DNA from: Combretum micranthum
Taxonomy: Eukaryota; Streptophyta; Magnoliopsida; Myrtales; Combretaceae
NCBI GenBank assembly: GCA_024138025.1
Contig: JAMXBD010001215.1
Span: 310,001 to 374,000 of the forward strand
DNA: 64,000 nt
Direction of reading: 5' to 3'
The notes beneath the pieces were generated by a model. It did no database searches. It had not been told where the DNA came from and worked only from the letters and a program-made list of their open reading frames with translations. Shown piece after piece: positions 25,146-37,278 of the stretch; within the stretch, counting starts at the first letter, position 1; each line of letters starts with the position of its first letter. Made by a program: the position numbers and the translations under genes.

Positions 25146-26316
25146 CAATGTTGTCAAAATCGGACCAAACCAGCCGGTTTGGCCCAATTCCACTAGAACC
25201 AGCCTTAAAAGTGGATCGGTTACTGCTAGCAGCTTATTTTTAGGTTGAATAGGCTAAATTCAAGTGACTCGGCATTTTAACCGTGGCCTGATTGACCCGA
25301 GTGGGTCATCCAGGTCGGAATGCACATGCCTTAAAAAAATAAATAAATAAAAACAAAATAAATTCGATCTTGTCTAGCTTCCTGATACATTTGTGTCTAG
25401 CTTTGTTGTTTTCTATAGGATCAACTTGTTTTAATAACATCAATAAGAACCAGAGAAGACTATTTGTGCTTTTTGTATGTATGTTTTCTTAAAAAAAAAA
25501 AAAAATAGTTGCTTTTGAAAATTGAAACCACATATACGATGGACTAGACTGGGTTTAGTGTTTATAATGTTATGGGTGTTGGTTTTTAAAGAATGGATGA
25601 AAATAAAATGTGGGCTTAGATGATAGAGTTTCAGTTTTTGCAAAGATGTTAGAAATGCAATAGAGATTTGACTGGTAGTATTACCAGGATTTCCATCACA
25701 TACCCAAACCGTACGAGATGGGGAGGAGTAGATCGAGAAAAATAAAAGAGATGAAGACGATTGGAGACTAGAGAGTGAAAAAGATAAAACAAAACTTGTT
25801 GCATTATGTTTGTGAAAGTCTTTTTTCTTTTCCAAAGTTCTCATATTAGTTGCACATTTTGCAGAGGCTAGAGAGTGACCTCACACTGATCTATTTGCAT
25901 AAGTATTTAGTGTAGTTATTATTTCACAATTAATTAACCTGTTAGACTACACCAAATCCATAGGTGTCATTTTTAAATTTTTTTTTTTCTTTTGTGGACT
26001 AATTATTTAATTTGTAACCATAATATTAATGACTAGATAGAAATTAAATGAGCATGGTCAATGGCTGTTTCAAAGATATTTTCTGATATTTTATTTGAAA
26101 TTAGAAAATAAATAAAAATTATAAAAAAAATAAATAGATTTTGATGATTTGTAAATTACTTCTTTAACCTTGATATGTGAATGGAGAGCAAAAGGCTAGT
26201 CTAGTACTTATATAATTAAAATGTGCATTATATTTTATATTTTTTATTGACATCGGTTCGACCCTTGACCCCTTGGCATATTTGAGTCAAATCTTGGTCT
26301 GGATCTAACAACATTG
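25146..26316. mobile_element. Non-autonomous hAT element, 1.17 kb
   Basis: The ends are inverted: CAATGTTGTCAAAATCGGACC on the left and, on the opposite strand, CAATGTTGTTAGATCCAGACC on the right. The flanks GTGATGAG (25138-25145) and GTGATGAT (26317-26324) form an 8-bp target duplication with one change, the size typical of hAT. The inside is AT-rich and carries no transposase; an open minus-strand frame at 25440-25844 has no domain I recognise. It interrupts the antisense ORF of the Tat-like element. Confidence 0.75.
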
Positions 26317-27277
26317 GTGATGATTGAAGAGATTTTTGGCGATTGTGGAGCTGACTTATCTCAATCTTTGTTAGTTCTAAAGGAGCTTTGCTTCCTGCCA
26401 TACCCCCCTTCCCTCAACTTTTTTGTTTTTAGGCTCTGTTGTCAGCTCGCTTTGTCTATTGGACTACTAGTGACCTTGCTTAACTGTAATTTTTTCTTTA
26501 GGTGGATGTGCTTTCTTTGGTTAATACATGGGTAGATTCTTCCTAGATTTGTCTATATTCATCTTTGGTACTTATAATTTTATCGTATCTTTGGTTGGTG
26601 TTCAACAAGCTCAAGCTTTGCTATAATTGATCTCGCTTTCTTTGGCTTTTTTCTTTTGATGATGTAATATTTTTTGTCTAGGTCGACGTAGGTTATTGGC
26701 ACAGTTATCAGTGGTTAGTGACGTCATTCTACGGGTGAGGGTGTGTGTGTTAGTAAACTTTTCTTTTCAAGATTCGTTGATTCCCCAGGCTTGATCGAAT
26801 GACTGGGGTGAGCTGTACTTAGGATCCTAGAGATTTAGCTACATTAAATGTTTATTTTGGTGCATTTTTCCCTACCTATAAATTGTGCTAGTGGGTAAAC
26901 TGTTTCTCTACAAACTAAATTTATTCCTCTTATCTTACTTCATAAACCAATGGTTTCTCTTTCTCTCTTCACTACTTAAGAGTCAAATAAATCATTAGTT
27001 TTCTTCCTGTTAACCTCTTTTGAGTCGAGAGGTTGACAATTTAGAGGTTACAAATCATACGATATCCTTGAAGTTGTGTGATCTCTGTTTAAACGGGTCG
27101 AAGCTCTATGGTCCTTGTTTACTGGGTCCATCACTAAGGTCGGTTAGTGGGTTGGGTGTATTGCTCGAGGCCCATTTCGCACTTCTACTTCAAATGCTTG
27201 ATCTAGGGTTGTGCCTCTCTTTCACGATCTCAGGATCGAGGTCGCCAAGATCTATTACTTAGTGGAGAGGCTGTGGT
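26317..27277 (+). pseudogene. Antisense ORF region of the Tat-like element, part 4
   Basis: Directly after the hAT duplication a short frame (26314-26535) begins EEIFGDCGADLSQSLL and ends in hydrophobic, probably non-coding sequence. Another open stretch covers 27020-27262. A TATA-like CTATAAATTG is at 26875. It stops at the GTGGT target duplication of copia element C1; the same DNA resumes at 51804. Coding status of this part is doubtful. Confidence 0.3.
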
Positions 27278-28630
27278 TGTTAGTGATTGTGCCATAGGCC
27301 AATTATTAGATATTGTCATACAAAGACATTTCTATTATATTGTTTGTATGTTTACTTTATAATTGGATCCATGAATAATTTAATTATTCTAAATGTCTCT
27401 AGATGCTCATTATTGTGGGAACAATAATGAATTAAATATAGTATGAGGTTTGACTGATAATCATGGGACGTTTATTTGTATGGAGATATAAATCAAACTC
27501 ATAGGTACATGTTAGAGAACTATGTACTGGACTGACCCGCTTTGAGATCACTACATGGATTAGTGTCATAAGTGATTCTTAAAATAAAATGTCATCGTAT
27601 CCTCAGACCTGAAATCACTATGGATTCCAACATGAGGAATATTATGTTTCAACTCAATCAAACGTTGTCTTTAGCCGGATAATTATAAAGGTTGAGATTG
27701 GGCATAATGTAAATCATGCAAGAAGTTAAGTGATTAAGATGGGATTTGTCCTTCTCGTTGTGAGAGAGATATCTCTAGGCCCCTCGATGAGTGAGACTGA
27801 GAAATGCATGGCCGTGCTCAAATGAATTGATAGTATGATCAATTTTATTTGTTTTTATCAGATCACTTAGAAACCGAGAAATGATAAGATTGAACGATAT
27901 AAGGATGACACTATCGATGCCTTATGTTTAATCTAGATATCATGTGACAAAAGGATAATGACATAAGTTGTGGATTAGATAAAAATCGGATCACCGATCT
28001 TCACTTAATTTGGATAAACATAATGTTTTGCTAGACGCCGCTTATGTTTTGTTGACTAAAATTATTTTAGGTCAACTGTCAACATTAAGTGAACCTATAG
28101 AGTCACACACAAAAGAACGAGTCAAAAGGATCAAGCACTAAATTTAATATCTTATGGGAATAATAATTTATTATTATTAAGAATAATAATAAATTAAAGG
28201 ACGATGGACTAAATTTAATGTCTTGTAGGAATAATAATTTATTATTATTAAAATAATAATAAATTATTAGATTGTTATGTGCAAGAATTATATTTTAAGA
28301 AATATTTTCCCTAATTAGCTTAAGGGGCACTAATGTCATTACTCATGTGAGAATGACATCAGTATAAAAGGCACATAAAGAGATCTCTTTAGGGTTAACG
28401 ACTAGTCTCTCGACATTAGACAGGCAGAGAAAATCTGTAAACCTTAAAGAGTAAAGCATGAAGAGTCATGTGTGAAAATCCTAATATCATCTGGAAATGT
28501 TATAGATCACGCTAGCACGTGAAGGATCCTTTTGAAGAGTGCTTCCATCGAGGGTATTGTGATTTCACGGTACCCACAAATCCGATCTATAAATTGATTT
28601 CAAGTTTCAAGCTTTTAGAGGTATGAAATT
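27278..28630 (+). repeat. 5' LTR of copia C1, first part (continues 37140-37265)
   Basis: Matches the 3' LTR (46692-46911 plus 50544-51798) throughout. It is interrupted by the Tekay element; the last 126 bases are at 37140-37265 and end CCCAACA. It contains two adjacent AT-rich palindromic units (28147-28262). A TATA-like region, GTATAAAAGGCAC, at 28361 marks the likely promoter. Confidence 0.9.
28147..28262 (+). repeat. Duplicated AT-rich palindrome in the copia LTR
   Basis: Two units of about 66 bp begin ACTAAATTTAAT and carry AATAATAATTTATTATTATT followed by AATAATAATAAATTA, so each can fold into a long A-U hairpin. In the 3' LTR (51190-51303) the second unit has lost one arm. Confidence 0.7.
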
Positions 28631-28902
28631 TATGATGCATGAATGTTATGTTTTAATGAATATATTTTTAATTATTATTTCCTATTTCTATGTACTTTCT
28701 TTTGTTGAGATTGGTTTCAACCCTCTCAGGTTATGTAAGGGTTATCACCCTCTTTTGATTAAGTAATGAAAAGTTTCTTTTGATTGGTTTAATGATTTTT
28801 TATTTGATTACCTTGAAAATTTTCCCTATGTAAATTTCCGTTATTACCGATCTTTTCCCCTTGCAAAGATTTAAGAGGTCTAAAACTAAGATTAATTAAC
28901 AG

Positions 28903-30226
28903 ATGAAGTAGGAGAGGTAGGAGACGAGAACGTCATGCATTCAATAACCCTTCAGCTGAGCCGGAAAACCCACAAGCAGGACAACCAGCAGCCCCACCAA
29001 TTCAACAAGCCAATCCCCCACCAAATCAACAAGGCGATGTTTGGGTAGCTATTAACCAATTAACAGGATTGGTCAATAGCTTCATACAGCACGCGCAGAA
29101 TGTGTCGCCACCAACTATTAATGCACCTGAAGTAACAGTAGAAGCACCAGCACCACTGAAAACTGAATCCTAAACTGCCCCCCTTGCCAGCACCACCGCC
29201 ATCTCGACCTTATGAAGTTCCTTACCAGATTTCATCAAAAGTAATCGATACTTTGATGAGAGTTTTGGAAAACCTGATGAAGTGAAAGATTGGTTAGCGC
29301 TGGACTATGGAACTTATATGCTGAGATTCAATGCAAGAGTGTGGTGGGAATCGAAGAGGAGAGAGTTACTACCACTTGTGACTTGGGTAACCTTCAGAAG
29401 GGAATTCTTAGAGAATTATTTTCCTGGAAGTTTGAGAGTGCAGTACAGTGGAGAATTCCTTCATATATCCCAAAAAGGAAGAACAATCGAACAATATAAG
29501 ACCGAGTTCAATCGCTTACTCTAGTACGCACCAGAATCCTTTAAACAGAGTGAAGAGTTAATAAGGCAAGTCTTTCTTAGTGGCATGGATGAGGACTTGA
29601 GGATGCGATTGGAAGAATTGGATTTAAGGACCCTTCTGAATTGGTTGAAAGAGCTTGCATTATAAAAGGAGATAAGAAGAGAAAGAGTAAAGTGTCAGAG
29701 AAGAGAACCTTTGTGTTTGGGAAGAGGACTCAAGACAGTTATGATCCTAGTTCCAAAACGAGAAGTTTAAGTCCTTCAACAGCTATAAAGGAAGTGCTAA
29801 TGGCAAAAGGGAAGCATCGAAGGTTAGGTATCATGCTGGCAATGTAAGGAAGAGCATTACCCAAAGAGATGCCCCCTGCTCCAACATAAATGTTATTTCT
29901 GTGGAGACCCTAGCCACAAGATTAATGATTGCCCGAAGAAATCTTCCACCGTCTGCTTTATATGCAAGCAAACTGGGCACTTTGGCAACGAATGCCCGCA
30001 GAGGACTAATGCCACAACTAGATCGCTTGGTACAACTACAAGAGCTACATCGACAAAAATTAGGAATGGAGGAAACAATCCAAGCCGTTCTGGAGCAGCT
30101 ATCCATGGAATGAGGATTTACAACTTGGAAGGGCAGTGGGTGTATGAAGAATCAGACGATGAAGGAGCTGAGATAGCAGCCTTAGATGGAGATTGTAACT
30201 TCGACTTTGGTCTGGTGACAGGTTAG
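28903..30226 (+). pseudogene. gag: Tekay gag, decayed
   Basis: Begins at an ATG (28903) after which a one-base shift leads to the Arg-rich start (SRRGRRRER), then a Pro/Gln-rich linker. The capsid-like core lies in 29282-29640 (VKDWLALDYG, ENYFPGSLRVQY, FLSGMDED) and is followed by a basic stretch. Two CCHC zinc knuckles occur at about 29890-30000 (CFFCGDPSHKINDC-type and CFICKQTGHFGNEC). It would form the virus-like particle and bind the element's RNA. Frames change at least three times and stops occur at 29171 and 29522, so no full Gag can be made. Confidence 0.8.
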
Positions 30227-30369
30227 ATTCAGAAACTCCTTTACCTTTATGATGCAAGTTCTTAAGTTTCATACATTCGATTCTTAACCTAGAAAGTATA
30301 AGTTTCTATACAAATTGATAGTTTAAGTATACAAGATTCGTGACTAGTATAAAATTCGAGTGTAGGTTA

Positions 30370-33300
30370 CATACATGTAGCTAGTCAAACCGCTTATGCT
30401 TTGTTCGACATCGGAGCTATGCATTCCTTTATCACCATTACTGTGGCTAAACAGACCGGCTTACCTATAGATACCATCGCTACCAGTTTTCGAGTTAAGA
30501 CCCCCACCGAAAGCGTTGTGTCAACTAATGAAATGCTTAAGGATTGTCCCATGGAGATACAAGGATACTACACTAAGTGTGACCTGATAATATTAGAAAT
30601 GAGCAAATATGAGGTGATCTTAGGAATGAGTTGGTTGACGTCCATTAAAGCTTTAGTAGATTGTAGACGAAAAGAAGTGAAATTTAAGAATCAATATGGG
30701 AGTGAGATAATATTCAAGGGAGAATCCACGGTAAGGTTAAACTCATTTGAGTTATTAATGGATGATGAAGAGATCAACTTGAGTAACGTAGATAGAGGAG
30801 AAAGAAGAAGAGAAACCTGAGTTGGAAACTATACCTGTGATTAAGGAATTCCTGGATGTATTTCCTGACAGATTACCTGGATCACCACCTAAGAGGGAAA
30901 TCAATTTTGAAATTGACCTAATAGTGAACACAGAACCAATATCAAAGGCATCCTATTGATGGCACCAGTCGAGCTAAAAGAGCTGAAAACTCAATTGCAA
31001 GACTTGCTAGACCAAGGTTTCATTCGACCAAGTGTATCACCCTAGGGAGCACTAGTTTTGTTCATGAAAAAGAGGGATGGTTCTATGCACCTATGCATTG
31101 ATTATCGGGAGCTCAATAAGTCACTATCAAGAGTAAGTATCTACTTCCAAGGATAGATGATCTTTTTGACCAACTTCAAGGAGCTTGTGTCTTCTCATGA
31201 ATTGATCTACAGTAAGGATATCATCAGTTAAGGATCAAGCTAGAGGATGTACCTAAGATGGCTTTTCGAACCTGTTATAGACATTACGAGTTTCTGGTAA
31301 TGCCGTTCGGTTTAACCAATGCACCAGTAGCTTTTATGGATCTCATGAACCGGGTGTATAAACCTTTTTTGGATAAGTGTGTGATAGTCTTTATAGATGA
31401 TATTCTGATCCACTTCAAGACACGGGAACAACATGAAGAACACTTGAGAATGTCATTACAAACCTTGCGTGAGCATAAGTTGCATGGCAAGCTATCTAAG
31501 TGTGATTTCTAGTTGGATAGGATATCTTTCTTAGGACATGTCATATTTAGAGAAGGTATATCGGTAGACCCTGAGAAAATCAAAGCAGTAATTGATTGGA
31601 GACAACTTAAGACCATCACTGAAGTGAGAAGTTTTCTTGGATTGGCTAGATACTATAGGAAGTTTGTGAAGGACTTTTCTAAAGCCAAACCCTTAACACA
31701 GTTGACTTAGAAGGATGAAAAGTTCATTTGGACTGATAAAAGAGAACAAGGTTTTCAAGAACTCAAGAAAAGGCTTGTCTCCGCCCAATTTTGGTGTTAC
31801 CTGATCTCGAGAAACCTTATACGGTGCATAGCAATGCCTCCATAAATGGCTTCAAGTGTGTGTTGATGCAAGATGGAAAGGTGATCGCGTATGCCTCATG
31901 ACAACTCAGGCCTAATGAGCAAAATTACCCCACCCATGACACTTGGAACTAGCCATCGTTATGTTTGCACTTATGTTACGGAGACATTACCTATATGGGC
32001 AAAGATGCGAGATCCACACCGATCATAAGAGTCTCAAGTATTTATTCACGCAAAAGGAGTTGAATATGCGACAACGAAGATGGCTAGAACTTATCAAGGA
32101 TTATGACCTTGGGATAAACTATTGCCTAGGAAGAGTAAATGCTGTCGTGGATGCCTTAACCAAGAAGAATCATGGAGAAGTAGCTACCTTGCTCACTGAT
32201 AAGAAGGAGCTAGTAAGGGAATTTGAGAGAATGAGTATCGAATTCATAGGGCAAAATGTGGAAGTAGAAATCGCCAGCCTAGTCATGGAACCCACCTTAG
32301 TAGAAAGGATCAATGAAGCTCAACGGTATGATGAGGTAATTCAAAAGATTGAAAGGAGAGGTACAAGAAGGAAAGTATAAGGATTTCACAATAGTGAAGA
32401 TGAGGTTGTGAGAATAAAAGGAAGATTATGTGTTCTAGGTGATGATGAAATAAGGAAAGAAATCATGAGTGAAGCACATCATTCAGGATATACAATGCAC
32501 CCAGGAGGAACTAAGATGTATCAGGATCTGAAAAGCCACTACTGGTGGAATGGCATGAAAAGAGACATAGTCGATTTCGTGATGAAATGTCCAACATGCC
32601 AACAAGTAAAAGTGGAACACCAAAGACCCAGAGGACTCTTGAAACCTTTGATGATATCCGAATGGAAATGGGATCGAACTACGATGGATTTTGTATGTGG
32701 ATTATCAAGAACATCTGCAAGATATGAGCCATTTGGGTTGTCATTGACCGATTGACAAAGACAGCTCATTTCCTTCCAATCAACATGACGTATTCTATGG
32801 ATAAGTTAACTAGAATATATATCAGAGAATAGTACACTTCCATGGAGTGCTCGCAGGAATAGTCTCCGATCGAGACCCAAGGTTCATATCTAAATTTTGG
32901 ACAAGCTTACAAAGATGTTTGGGAACGAAGCTACAATTTAGCACTGCCTATCACCTGCAAACAGATGGTCAATTAGAAAGAACAATACAATCTCTGGAGG
33001 ATATGTTGCATGCTTATGTAATAAGTTCAAGGTAGTTGTGACGCACACCTACCAATAGTGGAATTTACCTACAACAACAGCTACCACTCCATAATTCAAA
33101 TGTCACCTTATGAAGCATTGTACGGAAGGCGGCGGTCACCATTGTTCTAGAACGGACCAGACTTGGGACAAGATGCGGCTGACAAGGTACGAATCATTCA
33201 ACACAAAATGAAGGAAGCCCAAGATCGACAGAAAAAATGGGCGGATATGAAATGGCGTATTCTTGAGTTTAAGGTTGGAGACCATGTATATTTGAAGGTA

Positions 33301-33714
33301 AACCCCATCAAGAGTATTCACAGAGTCCAGGCGCAAGGAAAATTGAGCCCGCCATATATTGGACCTTTTGAGGTGCTTGAAAGAGTAGGAGATCTTGCTT
33401 ATCGTCTGGCTTTGCCTCCTAAAGTCTGGAATCCATAATATATTTCATGTATCGGTTTTACGGAAGCACATACCATATCCTAGCAGAATCACAGAATTGG
33501 AACTAGTATGGTTAAAAGAAAACCTCACTTATGAAGAGCACCTGATTTAGATCCTAGATCGTAAGGTACAAAAGCTTCGAAACAAGAAGATCAAGAATGT
33601 GAAAGTTCTATGGAGAAATCACTCACATGAAGAGGCAACCTGGGAAGTCGAAAGCGATATATGCCAGAAGTATACAAGTTTGTTCGAAGATTCAAGTATG
33701 AACTTCAAGTTTTG
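30370..33714 (+). pseudogene. pol: Tekay pol (protease, RT, RNase H, integrase, chromodomain), decayed
   Basis: Domains in order: aspartic protease at 30395-30700, with active-site region FDIGAMHSF in which the usual Ser/Thr after Asp is Ile; RT at 30870-31710 with DYRELNK (31099), MPFGLTNAP and the catalytic FIDDIL (31396-31413); RNase H at 31800-32150 ([10 protein letters not shown]); integrase with zinc-binding H-H-C-C segment (32480-32610) and core residues in TMDFVCG and VSDRDPRF; then a chromodomain at 33520-33700, which in this clade targets insertion to heterochromatin. In-frame stops (for example at 31199, 31510, 31708, 33147, 33548) and frameshifts inactivate it. Confidence 0.9.
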
Positions 33715-34440
33715 AGGAAAAAAATTTCTTTAAGAGGGGTAGGTTATAAACCCCCAAAGTTTTACGATCGATTAAGCTTAGACCCCATTTAGAAGGTCAA
33801 TTGGAAATCCTAAAGTCAGCTAAATTCTAGTCAGACGCAACCGTTCAAGTCCAGCAATCCCGTATTCATAACCCTAAGTACGTAAGTGAGAGATTAGTAT
33901 GTATAATAGTTCATAATAACACGAAAAAGCTTAAAAATATATGATTAGTTAAACCGTGATTCATTTTGAGCTCGATCAGATACAGTTTTCAAAAAGTGTG
34001 TCCCAGGCTTAGAATAGTCAAAATATTCCGAATATACTGTCAGACTCATAAAAATATAAAGTTTTCAAAAATATCAGTTTTATAATTTTTTGATAACTAA
34101 AAATATCAGATATTGCAATTATACATATATTTTCTTACTACCAGTACTTTATTTATCATATCTACTTTACGCTATACTATTCATTTATATTCTATACTAT
34201 TTATCTATCTCTACTTTTTCTTACAACCTACTCTTACAACCATATACCTATTTTCTTACAATTTTCATTTCCAATACAACTTCACATCTCTCATATCTTA
34301 CTTTTCATTAACAAAAATACAAAAAAAAAATAAATTTCTCTCTCTTTCCTCCTCACAAATTGCGCCAGGCCTCCCCTATACATGCTCAATTTGTTTTATT
34401 TTTCATTTATTTAATTAACACAAATTACCCTCCACTTTTT

Positions 34441-34452
34441 CCTATAAATACC
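34441..34452 (+). promoter_or_regulatory. TATA box of the Tekay LTR
   Basis: CCTATAAATACC preceded by AT-rich DNA and followed by a CT-rich leader. Best promoter candidate of the L5 LTR. Confidence 0.6.
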
Positions 34453-36034
34453 ACCTCTTCCTTCCATTTACTTCACACCTTTCATACACTATAATTAGTC
34501 TCTCAAAATCTCTCTAAAAAATTCTCTCAAAGTTCTCTCTAGTTTAGCTTTCATAGGTAATACTTCTTTAAGTTTTCCTTATGTTCATTTGCTTAGTATG
34601 AGCATAGTGTATGTTTTCCAAACCCATGGAGGTTAAGAAAGCAACAATATGTTCATACTTTGTTCTTGTTCATGAATCTATTTTCATTTATGTTGTTCTT
34701 ATATTTATCCAACTAAATATATTTATGTAATTATATATATCTTTTAGAGCATATAAGCTCATTTGTTATTGTAATTTATTTACTTTCCTTGCAATTTATT
34801 TATTTACCTTGCAATTTATTTACTTTCAAGCTGTTTTAAGACTAATCTTTCTAGTCCTAGACTTGTCCTCATCAAGTCAAAATAATTTTTTTTTTTTGGA
34901 CTAGTCTATTCTTAGTCTCGGGAAGCTTTGAAAGCTAAGGTTCCCAATACTTGAAAATTATTGTTACGCTTATTTATTTTTTATGTTCTTTATTATCTTA
35001 TCTTATGATATTTTTAGTTTTTATAAACTACATGATTATATTCATGCATGGCTAATAAGTTGTTGTCCAAATAGGAAAATGAATCTTTTTGATGAAAGAA
35101 TAAAATTTGGACAAAGTTTTTCCAAAGAATTGGAAAATTATTTTCAAATAAATCTCTTTTAAAAGTTTATGTAAAGTCATCATAAAATTTCAAATTATTA
35201 GTAAAAGAAGTTTCTTCAAAATCTAAAGATATTTCCTTTTCAAATAACAAAAGAAGTTTTGATGTATATAGATAGTAACTTGGTACTATTTTTACCTACT
35301 TTCTAAACCAAGAGCTAAATAAGTTTTCAAGAAAATCAACTTACAAGGAAAATGAAAATGAATTTTTAAAGAATAAACTCATTAAGTACTACTAAAGAAC
35401 ACTTTTGGAAACTCTATTTTTCAATTCCTAGAAATAAATTTAGTAAATAACCTCAAAAGCCCAAACTTTATTTTCAACTCACTTTTGATAAACTAAAGAA
35501 TCAAAATATAGTATATTAGATTTTGATCATCCAAACTTTATAAGTTACTTCACCCATATAAAGTAAAGTCTAACAAATTCAAATTTCCAAAACACTAGAA
35601 AAGGTTGTTTCAAGGGAATAAATTAAATAAGACAACACCTATAGCTTCATGCATAAATTATGAGTCTATTTACATACATAAGGAATTCTTTTCAAAAATA
35701 CATATTTGAGTTTTACTTGATCAAGCCTCAGTAAATGAAGGATTAGAAAATATTGTTTTTCAAGAAAGGAATTTTCATATTAAATCTGTACCCTTCTAAT
35801 CTGAGACCCAAATGACCTTTATAGTAAAAGTAACCTTATAAATGAATAGATCTTTTCGAGTAGGTAGAAAATGACATATAATATGTGAAATTCCGAGTTA
35901 GAATAAGCAAGTTATGACCATTTTAAGTTGGAACTTCCTTCAAATCCGATTTTACCACAAATTAAAGATAGATTTAGAATCTTCAAAATAGAAATTCTAT
36001 GAAAGACTCATTTTGGGTATTTCAACTTGTTTAG

Positions 36035-36081
36035 GTGAAGAAAGAACTGATATCGCCTTCTCGGAAGATTATTTCAACTAG
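36035..36081 (+). other. Candidate LTR exon with conserved 14-codon tail (L5)
   Basis: Acceptor-like TTCAACTTGTTTAG ends at 36034. GT and 14 codons, EERTDIAFSEDYFN, then TAG. GTGAGT at 36098 gives a 63-nt exon. Confidence 0.5.
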
Positions 36082-36519
36082 GAGCGATCATCATGGAGTG
36101 AGTTAATCCCTTACTAATTATGTTTCATTGAATAATAGCACTAGAGAGTAAGGGAAAAGATAAATGAATAAATGATGTGTGATTTGGATTCATGATTGAA
36201 TGATGTGGTTGTTGAATAAAAGCTAAGTATATCGAAAGAGGAATTGATGAATAACTTATGTTTTCTTGCAATGGTATGATGCATATTGTTTTGGTCACCT
36301 TCAACTTGAATTTAACGATAATTGAATAAACCAATATTAAAAATGATTCATGCATAACATATTGTGAGTCACATTTTTTTGTTGCTACTATTCTTCGTGT
36401 GGAGAAACGAGGAGTTGTAGTGGTGGCTAGTAGGAGCCGAAAAGTCTACAGGGCAAGTAGGAGCCAATAAGTCTACAATTATTGATGGTTGTACGGGCCG
36501 ATAGCCACCTAACCCCCGA

Positions 36520-36570
36520 CATGGGGGGCGTAAAATCTATGCTACACATGGTTTTCGATTAATCGTGTGT
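36520..36570 (+). other. Conserved double hairpin (L5)
   Basis: CATGGG (36520-36525) pairs with TCTATG (36536-36541), two G-U pairs, around GGGCGTAAAA. ACACATGGTT (36544-36553) pairs with AATCGTGTGT (36561-36570), ten pairs including two G-U. Confidence 0.6.
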
Positions 36571-37139
36571 ATTTTGTTTGCTCATGTGATTGATGCAATA
36601 TCATATGATTGTCTAAAATACTTGTATGTTTTATGGAAATGTTTTGAAGAAGGGAGTTATCTCACTAAGTTAGTTTTGTTTATACCCCTATAGCTTTTTG
36701 TTACACTTTGATTACTTGTTGATGGCACCAAGAAGCCCCTTTTGTTAGGTATGAGCTAAAGCTACTAGGAGTTTTTGGAAGAAGTTTATATATTTAGTTT
36801 TGGATGTAGACTGCTAAGAAAAATCTCAATAGTAGAGTTATGTTATATTCATGTATGTTTTGAAGATGACTTAGTTTGAGTAAGGCTTTTAGAATAGGGG
36901 AATGCCCTTAAGAAGTTATAAGAAACTTTTATCATAATGATTATTATATGTTTACTTTTATAAGTTCTTGCATGCCTTTATTATCTGCTTAAATGTAATA
37001 ACCTTTGAGTCTCCTACTATCTTGGAAGCATGCCTTTCATGTGATATCGAAGCTCATGCGTGACTAAGGTTGTCAGTCATTAGCTTTAATATTATGTGCG
37101 GCGGACTGCTACTTTTTGGATACACTCTGGGGCTTGACA

Positions 37140-37265
37140 AAATCAAACTATTTATTTTGTTTAAATCTAATCAATATACATGGATACTGAGTTAGGGTTT
37201 TCTTTTTGAATTCTGCTGTGAAAGATTTGATCATTATAATTTTAAAACCCTATCGAAACCCAACA
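37140..37265 (+). repeat. 5' LTR of copia C1, last part
   Basis: Continues the LTR split at 28630 and matches 51671-51798 of the 3' LTR. It ends CCCAACA just before the primer-binding site. Confidence 0.9.
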
Positions 37266-37266
37266 G

Positions 37267-37278
37267 TGGTATCAGAGC
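37267..37278 (+). other. Primer-binding site of copia C1
   Basis: TGGTATCAGAGC, complementary to the 3' end of initiator tRNA-Met, one base after the 5' LTR. Standard for plant copia elements. Confidence 0.95.

Larger units (their letters stand above)
28631..37139 (+). mobile_element. Tekay/Del-type chromovirus lacking its 5' LTR
   Basis: Inserted in the 5' LTR of C1: AAATT (28626-28630) and AAATC (37140-37144) fit a 4/5 target duplication. Order: about 270 bp of leader, gag, protease, reverse transcriptase, RNase H, integrase, chromodomain, polypurine tract AAGAGGGG (33732-33739) and a 3.4-kb 3' LTR (L5). No 5' LTR or primer-binding site is present. The remaining left end is at most a few bases of LTR, so a deletion removed it. 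The lineage call rests on the chromodomain after integrase and the long LTR. Confidence 0.85.
33740..37139 (+). repeat. 3' LTR of the Tekay element, LTR L5 (3.4 kb)
   Basis: Starts TAGGTTATAAACCCCC directly after the polypurine tract and ends CTCTGGGGCTTGACA. It is the only long LTR here still joined to coding sequence, so it ties the whole L1-L8 group to the Tekay chromovirus lineage. Landmarks: TATA box CCTATAAATACC (34441-34452), leader with donor TCATAG|GTAATAC (34557), 90-bp box (35843-35932), tail exon (36035-36081), GTGAGT (36098), double hairpin (36520-36570). Only about 110 nt of leader lies between TATA box and donor and it has no ATG. Confidence 0.85.

Noticed and set aside
25440..25844. 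134-codon minus-strand ORF
   Set aside because: It is inside the non-autonomous hAT, is rich in Ser and Phe from CT tracts, and shows no transposase motif.
25146..26316. SINE
   Set aside because: No polymerase III A/B boxes or poly-A tail seen, and inverted ends with an 8-bp duplication fit hAT.
28631..37139. Endogenous pararetrovirus
   Set aside because: Domain order with integrase, a chromodomain, a polypurine tract and an LTR fits a chromovirus retrotransposon. No movement-protein or coat-protein motif is present.
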